Below, in pieces: positions 39,274 through 50,336 of a stretch of 64,000 bases of DNA (the first letter of the stretch is position 1; each line of letters starts with the position of its first letter). Below the pieces are notes generated by a model. That model was not told where the DNA came from. It did no database searches and worked only from the letters and a program-made list of their open reading frames with translations. The position numbers and the translations under genes are program-made. This DNA comes from an uncultured Halieaceae bacterium (lineage in GTDB: Bacteria; Pseudomonadota; Gammaproteobacteria; Pseudomonadales; Halieaceae), in the NCBI GenBank assembly GCA_913057135.1, contig CAJXNM010000001.1, positions 81,873-145,872 on the forward strand, read 5' to 3'.

Positions 39274-40035
39274 TTACAGCTCGATGTCGTAGTCGATGAT
39301 GACAGGGGCGTGGCTTGAGAAGGCATCGGCTGTGTAGATGGCCGCATAATCGATGCGGTTGCACAGGGTTGTCGAGACGATGTGGGTGTCGGTGCGGAGC
39401 CCACCCGCATCATCGCCCTCGGGCCACCAGGTGAATTCATCCGGGTCACTGTTAAAGGCACGAAAAGCATCGCAGTAACCATCTTTATACAAATCCGACA
39501 ACCAACCACTTTCAATATCTGAAAAACCGGCTATGTCGACCCGATTGCCGGATTCCTCAGCGTCGATGGGTTTGGCGACCAGCTCCCAGCCACCGCAAAG
39601 AATGAATTCCCGGCGTTTATTGCGTACTTTTTGCAGGTGGCTGCCCAGCTGATCCATGAATTTGAGTTTTGTATTCATAGCGCCATCGCCGCTTATGCCG
39701 CTGGGCATGAGCAGTGAGCCAATGCTGTAGTTGCTGTAATCCGCTTGAATGTAGAGCCCACGAGAATCGAAGTCGGCAAAGCCCAAGCCAGTCATAATGG
39801 CTTTTGGCAATTGACGACAGTAAATAGCCACGCCGTTGACCCGGTGATCATCGAAATTATCGAGAAAATAGGCGTTGTATTCCCGAGGGAAAAAGTCGTC
39901 GCTTGTCAGGGAGTACTCGGAGCACTGGGTATCCTGCAGACAAATAATGTCGGCATCTTGCGCCATAAGCCAATCGAGCAAGCCCTGCTTTGCGGCTCGC
40001 TCAAACCCTTCAACCACTAAACTGATGACTCTCAT
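39274..40035 (-). CDS. crc: Catabolite repression control protein Crc homologue
   Basis: The 253-residue protein has the exonuclease III/endonuclease fold but resembles Pseudomonas Crc, which acts with Hfq in translational repression and is not a nuclease. Key catalytic positions are changed: the metal-binding Glu is Asp35 in CLQDTQ, and the GDMN motif is GGWE (148-151). The histidine of SHAPVIIDYD (242) remains. The rph-crc-pyrE order matches Pseudomonas. ExoIII activity is therefore unlikely, and the regulatory role is inferred from homology. Confidence 0.87.
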   Translation of the reverse strand: MRVISLVVEGFERAAKQGLLDWLMAQDADIICLQDTQCSEYSLTSDDFFPREYNAYFLDNFDDHRVNGVAIYCRQLPKAIMTGLGFADFDSRGLYIQADYSNYSIGSLLMPSGISGDGAMNTKLKFMDQLGSHLQKVRNKRREFILCGGWELVAKPIDAEESGNRVDIAGFSDIESGWLSDLYKDGYCDAFRAFNSDPDEFTWWPEGDDAGGLRTDTHIVSTTLCNRIDYAAIYTADAFSSHAPVIIDYDIEL

Positions 40036-40071
40036 TGCTAGTCCTATTCTGACAAGCTAGATATGATAAGG

Positions 40072-40108
40072 GAAACTGTGGTTTGCGCTAAAGCGCGAAT
40101 GCAGTTTC
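40072..40108 (+). promoter_or_regulatory. Nested hairpin in the pyrE leader
   Basis: GAAACTG (40072-40078) pairs with CAGTTTC (40102-40108). Inside it, TTTGCGCT (40082-40089) pairs with AGCGCGAA (40092-40099) with one wobble. It lies between the divergent crc and pyrE starts. pyrE is controlled by attenuation in E. coli, so a leader regulatory role is possible. Confidence 0.45.
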
Positions 40109-40112
40109 TCGG

Positions 40113-40128
40113 CGGTTTTAACCGTTTT
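40113..40128 (+). terminator. Short terminator-like hairpin before pyrE
   Basis: CGGTT (40113-40117) and AACCG (40120-40124) form a five-base-pair stem with a two-base loop, followed by TTTT. It is small and weak alone, but it follows the larger nested hairpin, as in attenuator leaders. Confidence 0.3.
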
Positions 40129-40162
40129 AACCCTAGAAAACCCGAGTGAGGTGGTCTTGACC

Positions 40163-40819
40163 GTGAGCATGCCCGTCAGCGAAGCGATCCGTCGCGACTT
40201 TATTGAGTTGGCTATTCGCTGTGATGTACTCAAATTCGGCGAGTTTGAGCTCAAGTCGGGCCGCATCAGTCCCTATTTCTTCAACGCCGGAGGCTTCGCA
40301 TCGGGCGCCGCTTTGGCGACTCTAGGGCGTTGTTATGCCAGCGCCATTGTCGAGGCGGATCTCGGTTTCGACACACTGTTCGGTCCGGCTTATAAAGGCA
40401 TTCCATTGGTCGCTACAACGGCCGTTGCCTTAGCGGCTCATTTCAATGTCGACGTGCCTTACACTTTTAACCGCAAGGAAGCAAAAGCCCACGGTGAGGG
40501 TGGCACCCTTGTTGGCGCACCCTTGGCAGGGCGAGTGGTCATTGTTGACGACGTTATAACAGCGGGCACCGCTGTGCGTGAATCAGTGACCTTAATTGAA
40601 GCGCAGGGTGCTACCGCCGCTGCGGTGGTTATCGGGCTAGACCGCTGTGAGCGAGGCAAAGGTGACCGTTCGGCGGTGCAAGAGGCACAAGATGAGCTCG
40701 GCTTGAGGGTTCAGAGCGTCATCACTATGCACGATATCATCGATTGGCTATCCACCACCGATGAGTACCAAGGGCATTTGGATGCTATGTTGGCGTATCG
40801 CGATCGCTATGGTGTTTGA
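40163..40819 (+). CDS. pyrE: Orotate phosphoribosyltransferase
   Basis: PyrE joins orotate to PRPP to form OMP in pyrimidine synthesis. The product has [29 protein letters not shown], the flexible loop [13 protein letters not shown] and the PRPP-binding motif [13 protein letters not shown]. The start is uncertain: a TGAGG site at 40147-40151 best suits TTG 40157 or GTG 40163, while ATG 40169 matches the Pseudomonas N-terminus. All are in frame. Confidence 0.95.
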   Translation: MSMPVSEAIRRDFIELAIRCDVLKFGEFELKSGRISPYFFNAGGFASGAALATLGRCYASAIVEADLGFDTLFGPAYKGIPLVATTAVALAAHFNVDVPYTFNRKEAKAHGEGGTLVGAPLAGRVVIVDDVITAGTAVRESVTLIEAQGATAAAVVIGLDRCERGKGDRSAVQEAQDELGLRVQSVITMHDIIDWLSTTDEYQGHLDAMLAYRDRYGV

Positions 40820-40820
40820 T

Positions 40821-41510
40821 ATGCCCACCAACCCTCGGCGTTACATCACCGTAGCTGGCCCACTGGTCTGCGTCATCGCGCTGACGCTTACATCAATGAG
40901 CCACGCTCGGGAGCTTTATCGTTATCGTAACGATGAAGGGGTGACCGTTGTCGATTGGCGAGTGCCGGCGGAATATGCCAGCAAGGGCTACGAAGTCCTG
41001 AATGAAGAGGGTCTAGTCATTGAAGTTGTACCTCGGGCACTCACCGATGAGGAGCGCCTCGATGCGGTGGTGGCTGAAAAGGTCACGGCCGAGGCGCAGG
41101 CTGAACGTGAGCGCTTGCGAGAGCGGGACGAATCACTACTGCGACGCTACAGCAGTGTCGCGGATATCGAAGCGGCTCGGGCCCGCTCATTGCGAGATCT
41201 TCAGATACGGGTATCGATTCTCAAAAGCAACCGCCGAAGTTTGCGTCAGCGGGTTGAAAACTCCCAAGCCAGGGTTGCGGAAGCAGAGCGCGCCGGTAAT
41301 CCATTACCCGCAAGAGAACTCGAGCAAATTGAACGTTTGAAAGCAGAAATCCTCGCCACCGAGCGGGCCATTGACGATCGCCAGACGGAAATCGAAACGG
41401 TCACCGCCCACTATCAGGAGGATATTGAGCGTTTCCAACAGCTACTTGATGTGGTTGAGTTGCGGCGCAACCTGGAAAAGCCACAGGACGCTACAACAGC
41501 TCCCCGTTAG
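40821..41510 (+). CDS. Periplasmic DUF4124-like coiled-coil protein
   Basis: The 229-residue protein has a signal peptide ending at SMSHA (about residue 29). A short DUF4124-like segment follows (ELYRYRNDEGVTVVDWRVPAEYASKGY), and then a long charged coiled coil (about residues 75-215). DUF4124 proteins are common envelope proteins of unknown function in proteobacteria. ATG 40821 comes just after the pyrE stop, so the two are probably co-transcribed. The converging slmA stop is four bases away. Confidence 0.8.
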   Translation: MPTNPRRYITVAGPLVCVIALTLTSMSHARELYRYRNDEGVTVVDWRVPAEYASKGYEVLNEEGLVIEVVPRALTDEERLDAVVAEKVTAEAQAERERLRERDESLLRRYSSVADIEAARARSLRDLQIRVSILKSNRRSLRQRVENSQARVAEAERAGNPLPARELEQIERLKAEILATERAIDDRQTEIETVTAHYQEDIERFQQLLDVVELRRNLEKPQDATTAPR

Positions 41511-41513
41511 GGG

Positions 41514-42125
41514 TTAGCGCGTTTCACCGGTCGGCACAGGCCGCATCAGATCCGCCACTAATACCTGCCACTGATCTTCCCAGCCAGCGGTGGGTAAGCG
41601 CTTAAATTTACTGCGAAGAAATTGACTAATGCGGCCCTCGGCACAGGCGAGTAACAGTTGCGCCGCATCGTTCACCAGCAGTCGTGGGCGTTGTTGTTCC
41701 TCTAATTCGGCCTGGCGCAACAGTGTTCGTAACTGGGTTTCCAGACGTTCAAATAATTGCACGACACGCAAATGCAGCCGCTCGTGCTCACCGGCAAGTG
41801 CTTCGCCGTGTATCACCCGCGTCAGCCCCGGATTGCGCTCACAAAATCCCAGCAATAACAGAAGAATTCGGTTGCAGCGTTCCAGGGCCGGCAACTGATC
41901 TTCACTGATCAGCTTGATTCGGGTGAACAGGGTATCTTCCGCGAATTCGATCAGCGCCTCGAACATTTTGGTTTTGGAGGGGAAGTGGCGGTAGAGCGCC
42001 GCCTCGGAGACACCCACTTCTTCAGCCAAACGCGCGGTGGTGATTTTGACTTGCGCACCCTGCTCTAGCATGCCCGCCAACGCCTGGAGAATTTGGTACT
42101 TTCGATCTGAGCGCTGCTGAGGCAT
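41514..42125 (-). CDS. slmA: Nucleoid occlusion factor SlmA (TetR family)
   Basis: SlmA binds chromosomal SBS sites and blocks FtsZ assembly over the nucleoid. The 203-residue protein has the TetR helix-turn-helix KITTARLAEEVGVSEAALYRHFPSK and the following SlmA-type helix MFEALIEFAEDTLFTRI. Position beside argB and the pyrE-crc block matches other gammaproteobacteria. A general TetR regulator is the alternative, but the sequence is SlmA-like throughout. Confidence 0.92.
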   Translation of the reverse strand: MPQQRSDRKYQILQALAGMLEQGAQVKITTARLAEEVGVSEAALYRHFPSKTKMFEALIEFAEDTLFTRIKLISEDQLPALERCNRILLLLLGFCERNPGLTRVIHGEALAGEHERLHLRVVQLFERLETQLRTLLRQAELEEQQRPRLLVNDAAQLLLACAEGRISQFLRSKFKRLPTAGWEDQWQVLVADLMRPVPTGETR

Positions 42126-42190
42126 TGCGGACCTTGTTATTGTCGCGGAATTCGATGCTAGGCTATTGGGTAAGGTAGGCGCAACATTTC

Positions 42191-43150
<960 letters not shown>

Positions 43151-45607
43151 TTAGAACGGCAAATCTTCAACGCCTATGTCAACCAGGGCTCTACGCAAAA
43201 CACCGGTGACGCGATTGAGGCTTGTTTCATCGTTGCCTTCAAAACGAAATTCTAATGCCGCCTCGTGGTCGCAGGCACGAACCAAGCCCCAGCCATCGGC
43301 ATAGTCGATTCGGAAACCATCGAGAGTCGTTACCCGAGCTCCCGAGAACTCTGCACCGTTATTGCTGAGCGTGTTTAGCACCGCCGTGCTGTGGCCCTCG
43401 TCCACAGCTAGCCGTAACATCGAGGTGATGTTCGATTGAGGCAGGTCTGCGACCAAGTCGGCATAGCTGCTGCTAGCCATAGCCAGTAGCTCAAGTAAGC
43501 GGGCACAGCCGTACATGGCGTCGCTAAAGCCATACCAGCGGTCGTTGATAAACACGTGGCCGTCGAACTCACCCCCAAGCGCCGCGTTCGTTTCCAGTAC
43601 TTTGCGATAAACGAAGGCATCACCGCTCTGCACCATAAGAGCTCGTCCGCCCGCTTTGGTGATGTAAGGTGCAAGATGCCGGCTGCTGCTTACGTCATAG
43701 ACCACATCAGCCCCTGGATTGCGCTCGAGAATATCTTGCGCCAGAAGCATCATCAGTTGGTCGGTCGCCACCGCTTCGCCGGTATTGGTCACTGTAAACA
43801 GTTGGTCCCCATCGGGGCCAAGCAGTACGCCCAGGTCCGCGCCCTCGGCTTGGACTCTCTGCCCCAGTTGTTCAAGGGCCACTGATCGCTGCCAGTTCTC
43901 AGGCCGTTGCGAGGGGTCTGCAAGATTCAACTCAATGACCTCGCAGTCCAGAGCACCCAGTAGAGTTTCCGCCAGGCTGTTCACTAGTCCAAAGTTGAAG
44001 TCGACGACGACTTTTAATGGCAGTGCCAGCGACACATCCATGACAATACGATCGATATAGTCGCTTGCAGGGTCTTGGCGTGTGGCGTAGCCGTTACCGG
44101 TGACTTGCAGACCTTCCCGTATGCCCAAGAGCAGATGTTGATAGTCGGCACCGGTGAAGGCGACATGACTGAAGAAGACCTTCATGCCGTTATAGTGGTC
44201 TGGGCCGCTACCACCGGTAATGATCACACCCGATTGGCAACTGCCTTCGAAGGCGGCGAAATGAACCAGTGGTGATGCCACCCGCCCAAGGTCGATGACA
44301 TCGATACCACCGGCCAGCAGGGTTTTGACCAGAGTCGTGCGTATACGAGCGCTACTAGGTCGCGCATCGTGGCCGATCAGCAGTGTTTTTACACCCCGAT
44401 CGCTAGCCATAACCGCAAGGGATCGCGCTATTTTTTCCACCAATTCGTCGGTCAGTTCGTCATCGGCGTGACCGCGGATACAGGTTTCTCGGAAAATACA
44501 GTCGGGAATACCATCATCGGGGCTGCTGGTCGGTTCCGGCGCCACCTCCTCCACATGTGCCGTAGGCACTGCTTCACCCAGGGCCATTGCAGCGGTTGGT
44601 TCGTTGGATGCGGTAACGGCGGTAGTTTCCGTATCTCGGCGGGATCGATTAACCAGCTGCCGGCGACTGAGCAGGCTAAGTTGGCGCAGCTTGGTGGCTA
44701 GGGTTAGTAACTGAGGAATATGGATAGCGAGGGGTGATTTGAGCTCTGCTGCATCCAAAATACGGTCGGTTTCCCGTTGCAGCGCCGCCGGTAGACCACG
44801 CCATAAGGTGACGATGGCTGTGGCCAGACCGATGATGATGATTAAGGCGCCGATGGACAGCTCAAGCCAGCCCGGTAATAGCCCGGAAACCCAGCGTGGT
44901 GCGGCAGCAAACTCCACAACCCAGCGGGTACCGGCAACCGGTGCAGACGCATCGATACCCAGACCTGCTAAGTCACCCAGAATAGCTTGGGTTTCCTGCC
45001 CAGATGAGCGCTGCAGCAAGCGGTATTGGCCCGAGCTAGAGAGGGCCAATAAATCGGCGATGCGCTGCTGATCGAGCTTCACCATCACGACCCCAGCCCG
45101 CGGCTGGCCGAAGGGTCTGCTAACCAGCGTATACGCCCCCTGGTTGTGGTTGACGATCTCTGGCGGCGGCCGTTCCCCGATGAAGGCTCGCCGAACAATA
45201 TCGACGTCAATGTGGGAGCTGAGTCCAAGGTCGCCAGGCATGAGTTTTGCTGTACCCAAATCGTCCAGTGGGATAATCGCAACACTCAATGCATCGGGAA
45301 AACCCGAAGCCGCGGGGTCGAGTTGCCGTTGCGCAGTTTGGCTGCTGAGTGTATTCGCCAGCGCTTCGGTACGGGCGATCAAGCCATTGGCATACAGCGC
45401 AAGGGCGTCGGCCCGGGCTTCGGTCATCGCGCTGGCCATGAGTGAGCGCGCACTGTTGCGTAGCCCGGGTTCACGCACCAGGATAAGCCACAGGAATACC
45501 AATACCGTGGGAATGAAAATAATGAGAGCGGCGCGCTTAACGAGCTGATGGATGACGTTGCCAGCGACGCTGACCTCGTTTTCGGCAGTGCGGGCTGCGG
45601 TTTTCAC
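43151..45607 (-). CDS. Membrane-anchored AlgC-like phosphohexomutase, probably inactive
   Basis: The 818-residue protein has a membrane helix (26-43), a periplasmic part (about 45-240), a second helix (about 250-268), a linker, and a C-terminal domain (367-818) similar to AlgC. The phosphoserine loop TGSHNPPDYNG of AlgC is TGGSGPDHYNG (464-474), so Ser and His are lost. The metal loop DGDGDR is GPDGDQ (597-602). The sugar loop GEMSGH is GEFDGH (679-684). The phosphate loop RASNTTP is RACDHEA (777-783). Fold residues and the overall alignment persist. GTG 45607 has an AAGGAG site and overlaps coaBC by four bases. Confidence 0.85.
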   Translation of the reverse strand: MKTAARTAENEVSVAGNVIHQLVKRAALIIFIPTVLVFLWLILVREPGLRNSARSLMASAMTEARADALALYANGLIARTEALANTLSSQTAQRQLDPAASGFPDALSVAIIPLDDLGTAKLMPGDLGLSSHIDVDIVRRAFIGERPPPEIVNHNQGAYTLVSRPFGQPRAGVVMVKLDQQRIADLLALSSSGQYRLLQRSSGQETQAILGDLAGLGIDASAPVAGTRWVVEFAAAPRWVSGLLPGWLELSIGALIIIIGLATAIVTLWRGLPAALQRETDRILDAAELKSPLAIHIPQLLTLATKLRQLSLLSRRQLVNRSRRDTETTAVTASNEPTAAMALGEAVPTAHVEEVAPEPTSSPDDGIPDCIFRETCIRGHADDELTDELVEKIARSLAVMASDRGVKTLLIGHDARPSSARIRTTLVKTLLAGGIDVIDLGRVASPLVHFAAFEGSCQSGVIITGGSGPDHYNGMKVFFSHVAFTGADYQHLLLGIREGLQVTGNGYATRQDPASDYIDRIVMDVSLALPLKVVVDFNFGLVNSLAETLLGALDCEVIELNLADPSQRPENWQRSVALEQLGQRVQAEGADLGVLLGPDGDQLFTVTNTGEAVATDQLMMLLAQDILERNPGADVVYDVSSSRHLAPYITKAGGRALMVQSGDAFVYRKVLETNAALGGEFDGHVFINDRWYGFSDAMYGCARLLELLAMASSSYADLVADLPQSNITSMLRLAVDEGHSTAVLNTLSNNGAEFSGARVTTLDGFRIDYADGWGLVRACDHEAALEFRFEGNDETSLNRVTGVLRRALVDIGVEDLPF

Positions 45608-46845
45608 GGCGACACTCCTTCATTATTGGTGTCGTGGTCACACGATGGCTGTAGACGACTCGCGATGATGGCAATGAGTTGTTCGGCAATCACCAGTTTG
45701 CTGGCGCAGGCCAGTTCCGTTACGCCCGACGTCTCATAGAGCGACAAAGCATTTTGATCGCTATTGAAGCCAATATCGCTACGCGCTACGTCGTTGGCGC
45801 ATATCATATCAAGACCTTTGTCGCGTCGTTTACCTTCCGCATAATGGCCTAGGTGCTGGGTTTCCGCGGCGAACCCCACCACGTAGCTGGGTCGGTTTGA
45901 GCTCGCGGCGACCGTCGCCACAATATCAGGGTTTCGCACCAGCTCTAGCTGTAATGTATCCCCTGATTTCTTCATTTTCTGATCGGCGATGGTGGTCGGC
46001 CGGTAATCGGCAACTGCAGCAGACGCAATAAACAGATCGGTGGTTGTGGTTAAAGCCGCTTCGGTGGCGGCGAGCATATCGAGGGCCGAGCCGACATCGA
46101 TGCGTTCAACACCTTCGGGTGTCTCGAGATGGACAGGGCCGCTAATCAGGACGGTGTCCGCCCCTGCAGCCCGTGCCGCTCGTGCAATAGCAAATCCCAT
46201 TTTTCCAGAACTGTGATTGCTCAAGTAGCGAACGGGATCTATGGCTTCACGGGTGGGTCCTGCTGTAATCACCACCCGACGCCCCGAGAGCGCGCCACTG
46301 CTAAAGTGCCTTTGCAGCTCGGCGAGCAATGCCTCTGGCTCAAGGAGCCGCCCGGCACCCACGTCACCGCAAGCTTGCTCTCCCTCGGCCGGACCCAGTA
46401 CCGATACCCCAAGGGTTTTGAGTTGTTCAATGTTGAGGCTGGTCGCCGGGTTGCGCCACATTTGTTGGTTCATGGCTGGGGCTACCAGTAAAGGTGCCGG
46501 TGTGGCTAGAGCCACCGTTGTCAGTAGGTCATCGGCTCGGCCGCTTGCTAGTCTGGCAATCACATCGGCGGTTGCCGGTGCAATCAGCACAGCGTCTGCC
46601 CAGCGCGCCAGTTCAATGTGGCCCATGCCCGCTTCAGCCGACGTATCGAGGAGTTCGGTATGTACCGGCTCCCCTGAAAGGGCCTGCAAGGTTAGCGGCG
46701 TAATAAATTCCTGTGCACCGCGGGTCATGATGACGCGCACTTTTGCACCCTGCTTTTTTAACAGTCGAACCAACTCTGCCCCTTTATAAGCGGCAATGCC
46801 GCCGCTGAGGCCGATGATGAAATGTCGATTGGAAAGGTGTCCCAT
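45604..46845 (-). CDS. coaBC: Bifunctional phosphopantothenoylcysteine decarboxylase/synthase CoaBC
   Basis: CoaBC carries out two steps of coenzyme A synthesis. The 413 residues show the flavoprotein decarboxylase domain (LSGGIAAYKGAELVRLL, PAMNQQMW, active ACGDVGAGRL). The CTP-dependent synthetase domain follows (ITAGPTREAIDPVRYLSNHSSGKMG, NDV). In Pseudomonas and E. coli dut follows coaBC; here the algC-like gene follows directly and dut is missing. Confidence 0.96.
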   Translation of the reverse strand: MGHLSNRHFIIGLSGGIAAYKGAELVRLLKKQGAKVRVIMTRGAQEFITPLTLQALSGEPVHTELLDTSAEAGMGHIELARWADAVLIAPATADVIARLASGRADDLLTTVALATPAPLLVAPAMNQQMWRNPATSLNIEQLKTLGVSVLGPAEGEQACGDVGAGRLLEPEALLAELQRHFSSGALSGRRVVITAGPTREAIDPVRYLSNHSSGKMGFAIARAARAAGADTVLISGPVHLETPEGVERIDVGSALDMLAATEAALTTTTDLFIASAAVADYRPTTIADQKMKKSGDTLQLELVRNPDIVATVAASSNRPSYVVGFAAETQHLGHYAEGKRRDKGLDMICANDVARSDIGFNSDQNALSLYETSGVTELACASKLVIAEQLIAIIASRLQPSCDHDTNNEGVSP

Positions 46846-46920
46846 AGGAAAGGGTTCAGGCGCACACTGGCGCAGACACTAGCATTTGCGACGGCTTTTG
46901 GACAGAAATAGGATGGGGTT

Positions 46921-47667
46921 TTGAGCGTGAAGTCAGTGAAAAAGCGGCAAGTTTGTCGAAACTTGGCCGATCAACGGGCCTATTGGAGCACCATCAACAG
47001 GGAGGCCGGCAATAGAGCGGCCGGCGCTTCGGTTCAAGGCTCCCAGACCGATTGTCTCAAGGGGATAGACTTGGTCTGCAGGGCCTTGGGCCTCAAGGCG
47101 TCACAATATACCCACCAAATTCAACAGCAACTCGATGCCTGCAATGGCAATTGGATGTTGTGGCAGAGGCAACTCTTTTCTGGGGATATTGGGTTACCGG
47201 GGGTTGGACAAGTTGCGTTGCAGCGCCTCGATGCCAGTCTTGGTATGGCCGAATGGCTGGCCCTCAATCAATTGGGCCAAGGGCCCTGTTTGGTGAGCTC
47301 TCAGGCTTGTGGCCACTATTTACAGCAACATTTCAGAGGCCGTCAGCGCGAGCTATTTGCCTGCTTATTTTTGAATACCCGTCAGCAACTTTTGGCGTGC
47401 CGAGATTTATTCGAGGGTACCCTAGACAGTGCCGCCGTTTACCCAAGAGAAGTAGCAGCCGCCGCGCTCGGGCTGGGTGCGGCCGGTGTCATCGCGGTGC
47501 ACAATCATCCCTCGGGAACACTCAACCCCAGCCAGGCGGATTTACGCATCACGGAGCGGTTGCGCGATGCGCTCGCTCTGCTGGATATTCGCTTACTCGA
47601 TCATGTGATTGTTGCCGGCGGCCAAAGCTATTCAATGGCGGCCCACGGTGATGGCGGCTTTTTTTAG
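46921..47667 (+). CDS. radC: RadC-family JAMM protein with unusual N-terminus
   Basis: The 248-residue protein has the complete C-terminal RadC/JAMM metal motif HNHPSGTLNPSQAD and the preceding GTLDSAAVYPREV. A helix-hairpin-helix trace (LPGVGQVALQRL) remains. The first about 80 residues lack the usual RPREKLL/DAELLA motif and look unrelated. RadC-like proteins have no settled biochemical role despite the name. The start is TTG 46921, divergent from coaBC as in Pseudomonas. Confidence 0.85.
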   Translation: MSVKSVKKRQVCRNLADQRAYWSTINREAGNRAAGASVQGSQTDCLKGIDLVCRALGLKASQYTHQIQQQLDACNGNWMLWQRQLFSGDIGLPGVGQVALQRLDASLGMAEWLALNQLGQGPCLVSSQACGHYLQQHFRGRQRELFACLFLNTRQQLLACRDLFEGTLDSAAVYPREVAAAALGLGAAGVIAVHNHPSGTLNPSQADLRITERLRDALALLDIRLLDHVIVAGGQSYSMAAHGDGGFF

Positions 47668-47698
47668 CTGGCTCTTATGGGGAGCACACGCCTTTGAC

Positions 47699-47727
47699 TT
47701 GCGGCGCTTGATGCGCTCTGGTATAAA
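47699..47727 (+). promoter_or_regulatory. Probable promoter of rpmB-rpmG
   Basis: TTGCGG (47699-47704) and TATAAA (47722-47727) are 17 bases apart, 34 bases before the rpmB start. Confidence 0.45.
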
Positions 47728-47760
47728 GCGCACCCTTTAGTTTTGTCCCCGGATTTTGTC

Positions 47761-47997
47761 ATGTCACGAGTATGTCAGGTTACAGGTAAGCGGCCTGTAA
47801 CTGGAAACAACGTATCACACGCCAAGAACCGCACTCGTCGCCGGTTTTTGCCTAATCTGCACAACCATCGTTTTTGGGTTGAGTCTGAGAAGCGCTTCGT
47901 CAGTTTGCGTGTCTCACCCAAAGGTATGCGTATTATCGACAAGCGCGGCATTGACGTGGTTCTCTCTGAACTGCGTGCACGCGGTGAAAAGGTTTAA
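47761..47997 (+). CDS. rpmB: 50S ribosomal protein L28
   Basis: The 78-residue basic protein begins [20 protein letters not shown], matching bacterial L28 in full. An upstream in-frame start at 47743 adds six non-family residues and is rejected. rpmG follows after 11 bases. Confidence 0.97.
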   Translation: MSRVCQVTGKRPVTGNNVSHAKNRTRRRFLPNLHNHRFWVESEKRFVSLRVSPKGMRIIDKRGIDVVLSELRARGEKV

Positions 47998-48008
47998 GGA
48001 GCTTAGTC

Positions 48009-48164
48009 ATGCGCGAAAAAATCCGTATGAATTCATCGGCAGGTACCGGTCATTTTTACACCACCGACAAAAACAAGCGCACCACCCCTGAAAAGTTGGA
48101 AATGAAAAAGTACGACCCGGTGGCTCGCAAGCACGTCATGTACAAAGAAGGCAAAATTAAGTAA
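48009..48164 (+). CDS. rpmG: 50S ribosomal protein L33
   Basis: The 51-residue product starts [19 protein letters not shown] and continues with [17 protein letters not shown], matching L33. It lacks the four-residue N-terminal extension (MAKG) of E. coli, and it has none of the zinc cysteine pairs of the other L33 type. A GGAG ribosome site lies at 47998-48002. A strong terminator follows. Confidence 0.96.
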   Translation: MREKIRMNSSAGTGHFYTTDKNKRTTPEKLEMKKYDPVARKHVMYKEGKIK

Positions 48165-48210
48165 TTCTTTGACTTCTTTGGGTGCGACACTGCGTCGGCC
48201 CTATGTCGTG

Positions 48211-48244
48211 AAAGCCCCGGCCTTGTCCGGGGCTTTTGTTTTTT
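48211..48244 (+). terminator. Rho-independent terminator after rpmG
   Basis: AAAGCCCCGG (48211-48220) and CCGGGGCTTT (48227-48236) form a ten-base-pair stem with a CCTTGT loop, followed by a T-rich run. It closes the rpmB-rpmG operon before mutM. Confidence 0.92.
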
Positions 48245-48273
48245 AGGCGATAGCAATGGTTCTAGGGGGTTGT

Positions 48274-49598
<1,325 letters not shown>

Positions 49599-49668
49599 TC
49601 AATCCTAGTGAGCAAATAGGTAAGACCGCGACTCTACTAGAGGCTCCCGAGCGGCACAAACGGTCAAT

Positions 49669-50250
49669 TTATGCTTCTAGGTTGGATGCCTTCTGTCGCT
49701 CTAATAGGCGGTAGCGTACGTCGCCGGCACATTTGTCTTTGATGACCTCAAGTGTTTCAGGCACCGTCGGTGTTTGATGTTTGGCGACTTCGAGATAGAC
49801 CAGACCACCGGGATTTAGCACGTCAACGCATCGGGCAAGGGCACTTTCGGCTAATCCGGAGGCGAAGGGAGGATCGATGAAAATAATATCGTAACCGGCG
49901 CTATCATTACTCCATACTAGGGCATCACCGATAAATACCCGAGCTCGGTCAGTGGCGCCGAGCACCTTTAAATGTTGGCGTATGGCCCGAATCGCCTCGG
50001 GCGCGGCATCGATAAAGTCGCAGTGGTTGGCTCCCCGTGATAACGCCTCAAGCCCGAGGGCACCACTGCCAGCGAAGACATCGAGACAGCGTGCGCCGGC
50101 AATGCCCCCTGCAAGCCAATTGAACAGCGTTTCCCGCACCCGATCGGTGGTGGGTCGCAGACCTTCGAGGGCGGGAAATTCGAGCTTGCGACCTCGCCAA
50201 CGGCCACCGATGATTCGCAGTCGGCTGTCACTGTTGCTGCCCTTTCGCAT
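49669..50250 (-). CDS. rsmD: 16S rRNA (guanine966-N2)-methyltransferase RsmD
   Basis: RsmD methylates G966 of 16S rRNA. The 193-residue protein has LRIIGGRWRGRKLEFP, the SAM-binding CLDVFAGSGALGLEALSRGA and the catalytic IFIDPPF motif. It is divergent from ftsY and upstream of coaD, a widespread arrangement. Confidence 0.96.
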   Translation of the reverse strand: MRKGSNSDSRLRIIGGRWRGRKLEFPALEGLRPTTDRVRETLFNWLAGGIAGARCLDVFAGSGALGLEALSRGANHCDFIDAAPEAIRAIRQHLKVLGATDRARVFIGDALVWSNDSAGYDIIFIDPPFASGLAESALARCVDVLNPGGLVYLEVAKHQTPTVPETLEVIKDKCAGDVRYRLLERQKASNLEA

Positions 50251-50336
50251 TTCTGCTGTCTCCCTGCGGTGGTACCATCACCGCGACACCGTTGTCGACA
50301 GTATTGCCTGTCGACCCATGATTGAGCGATATCTTA

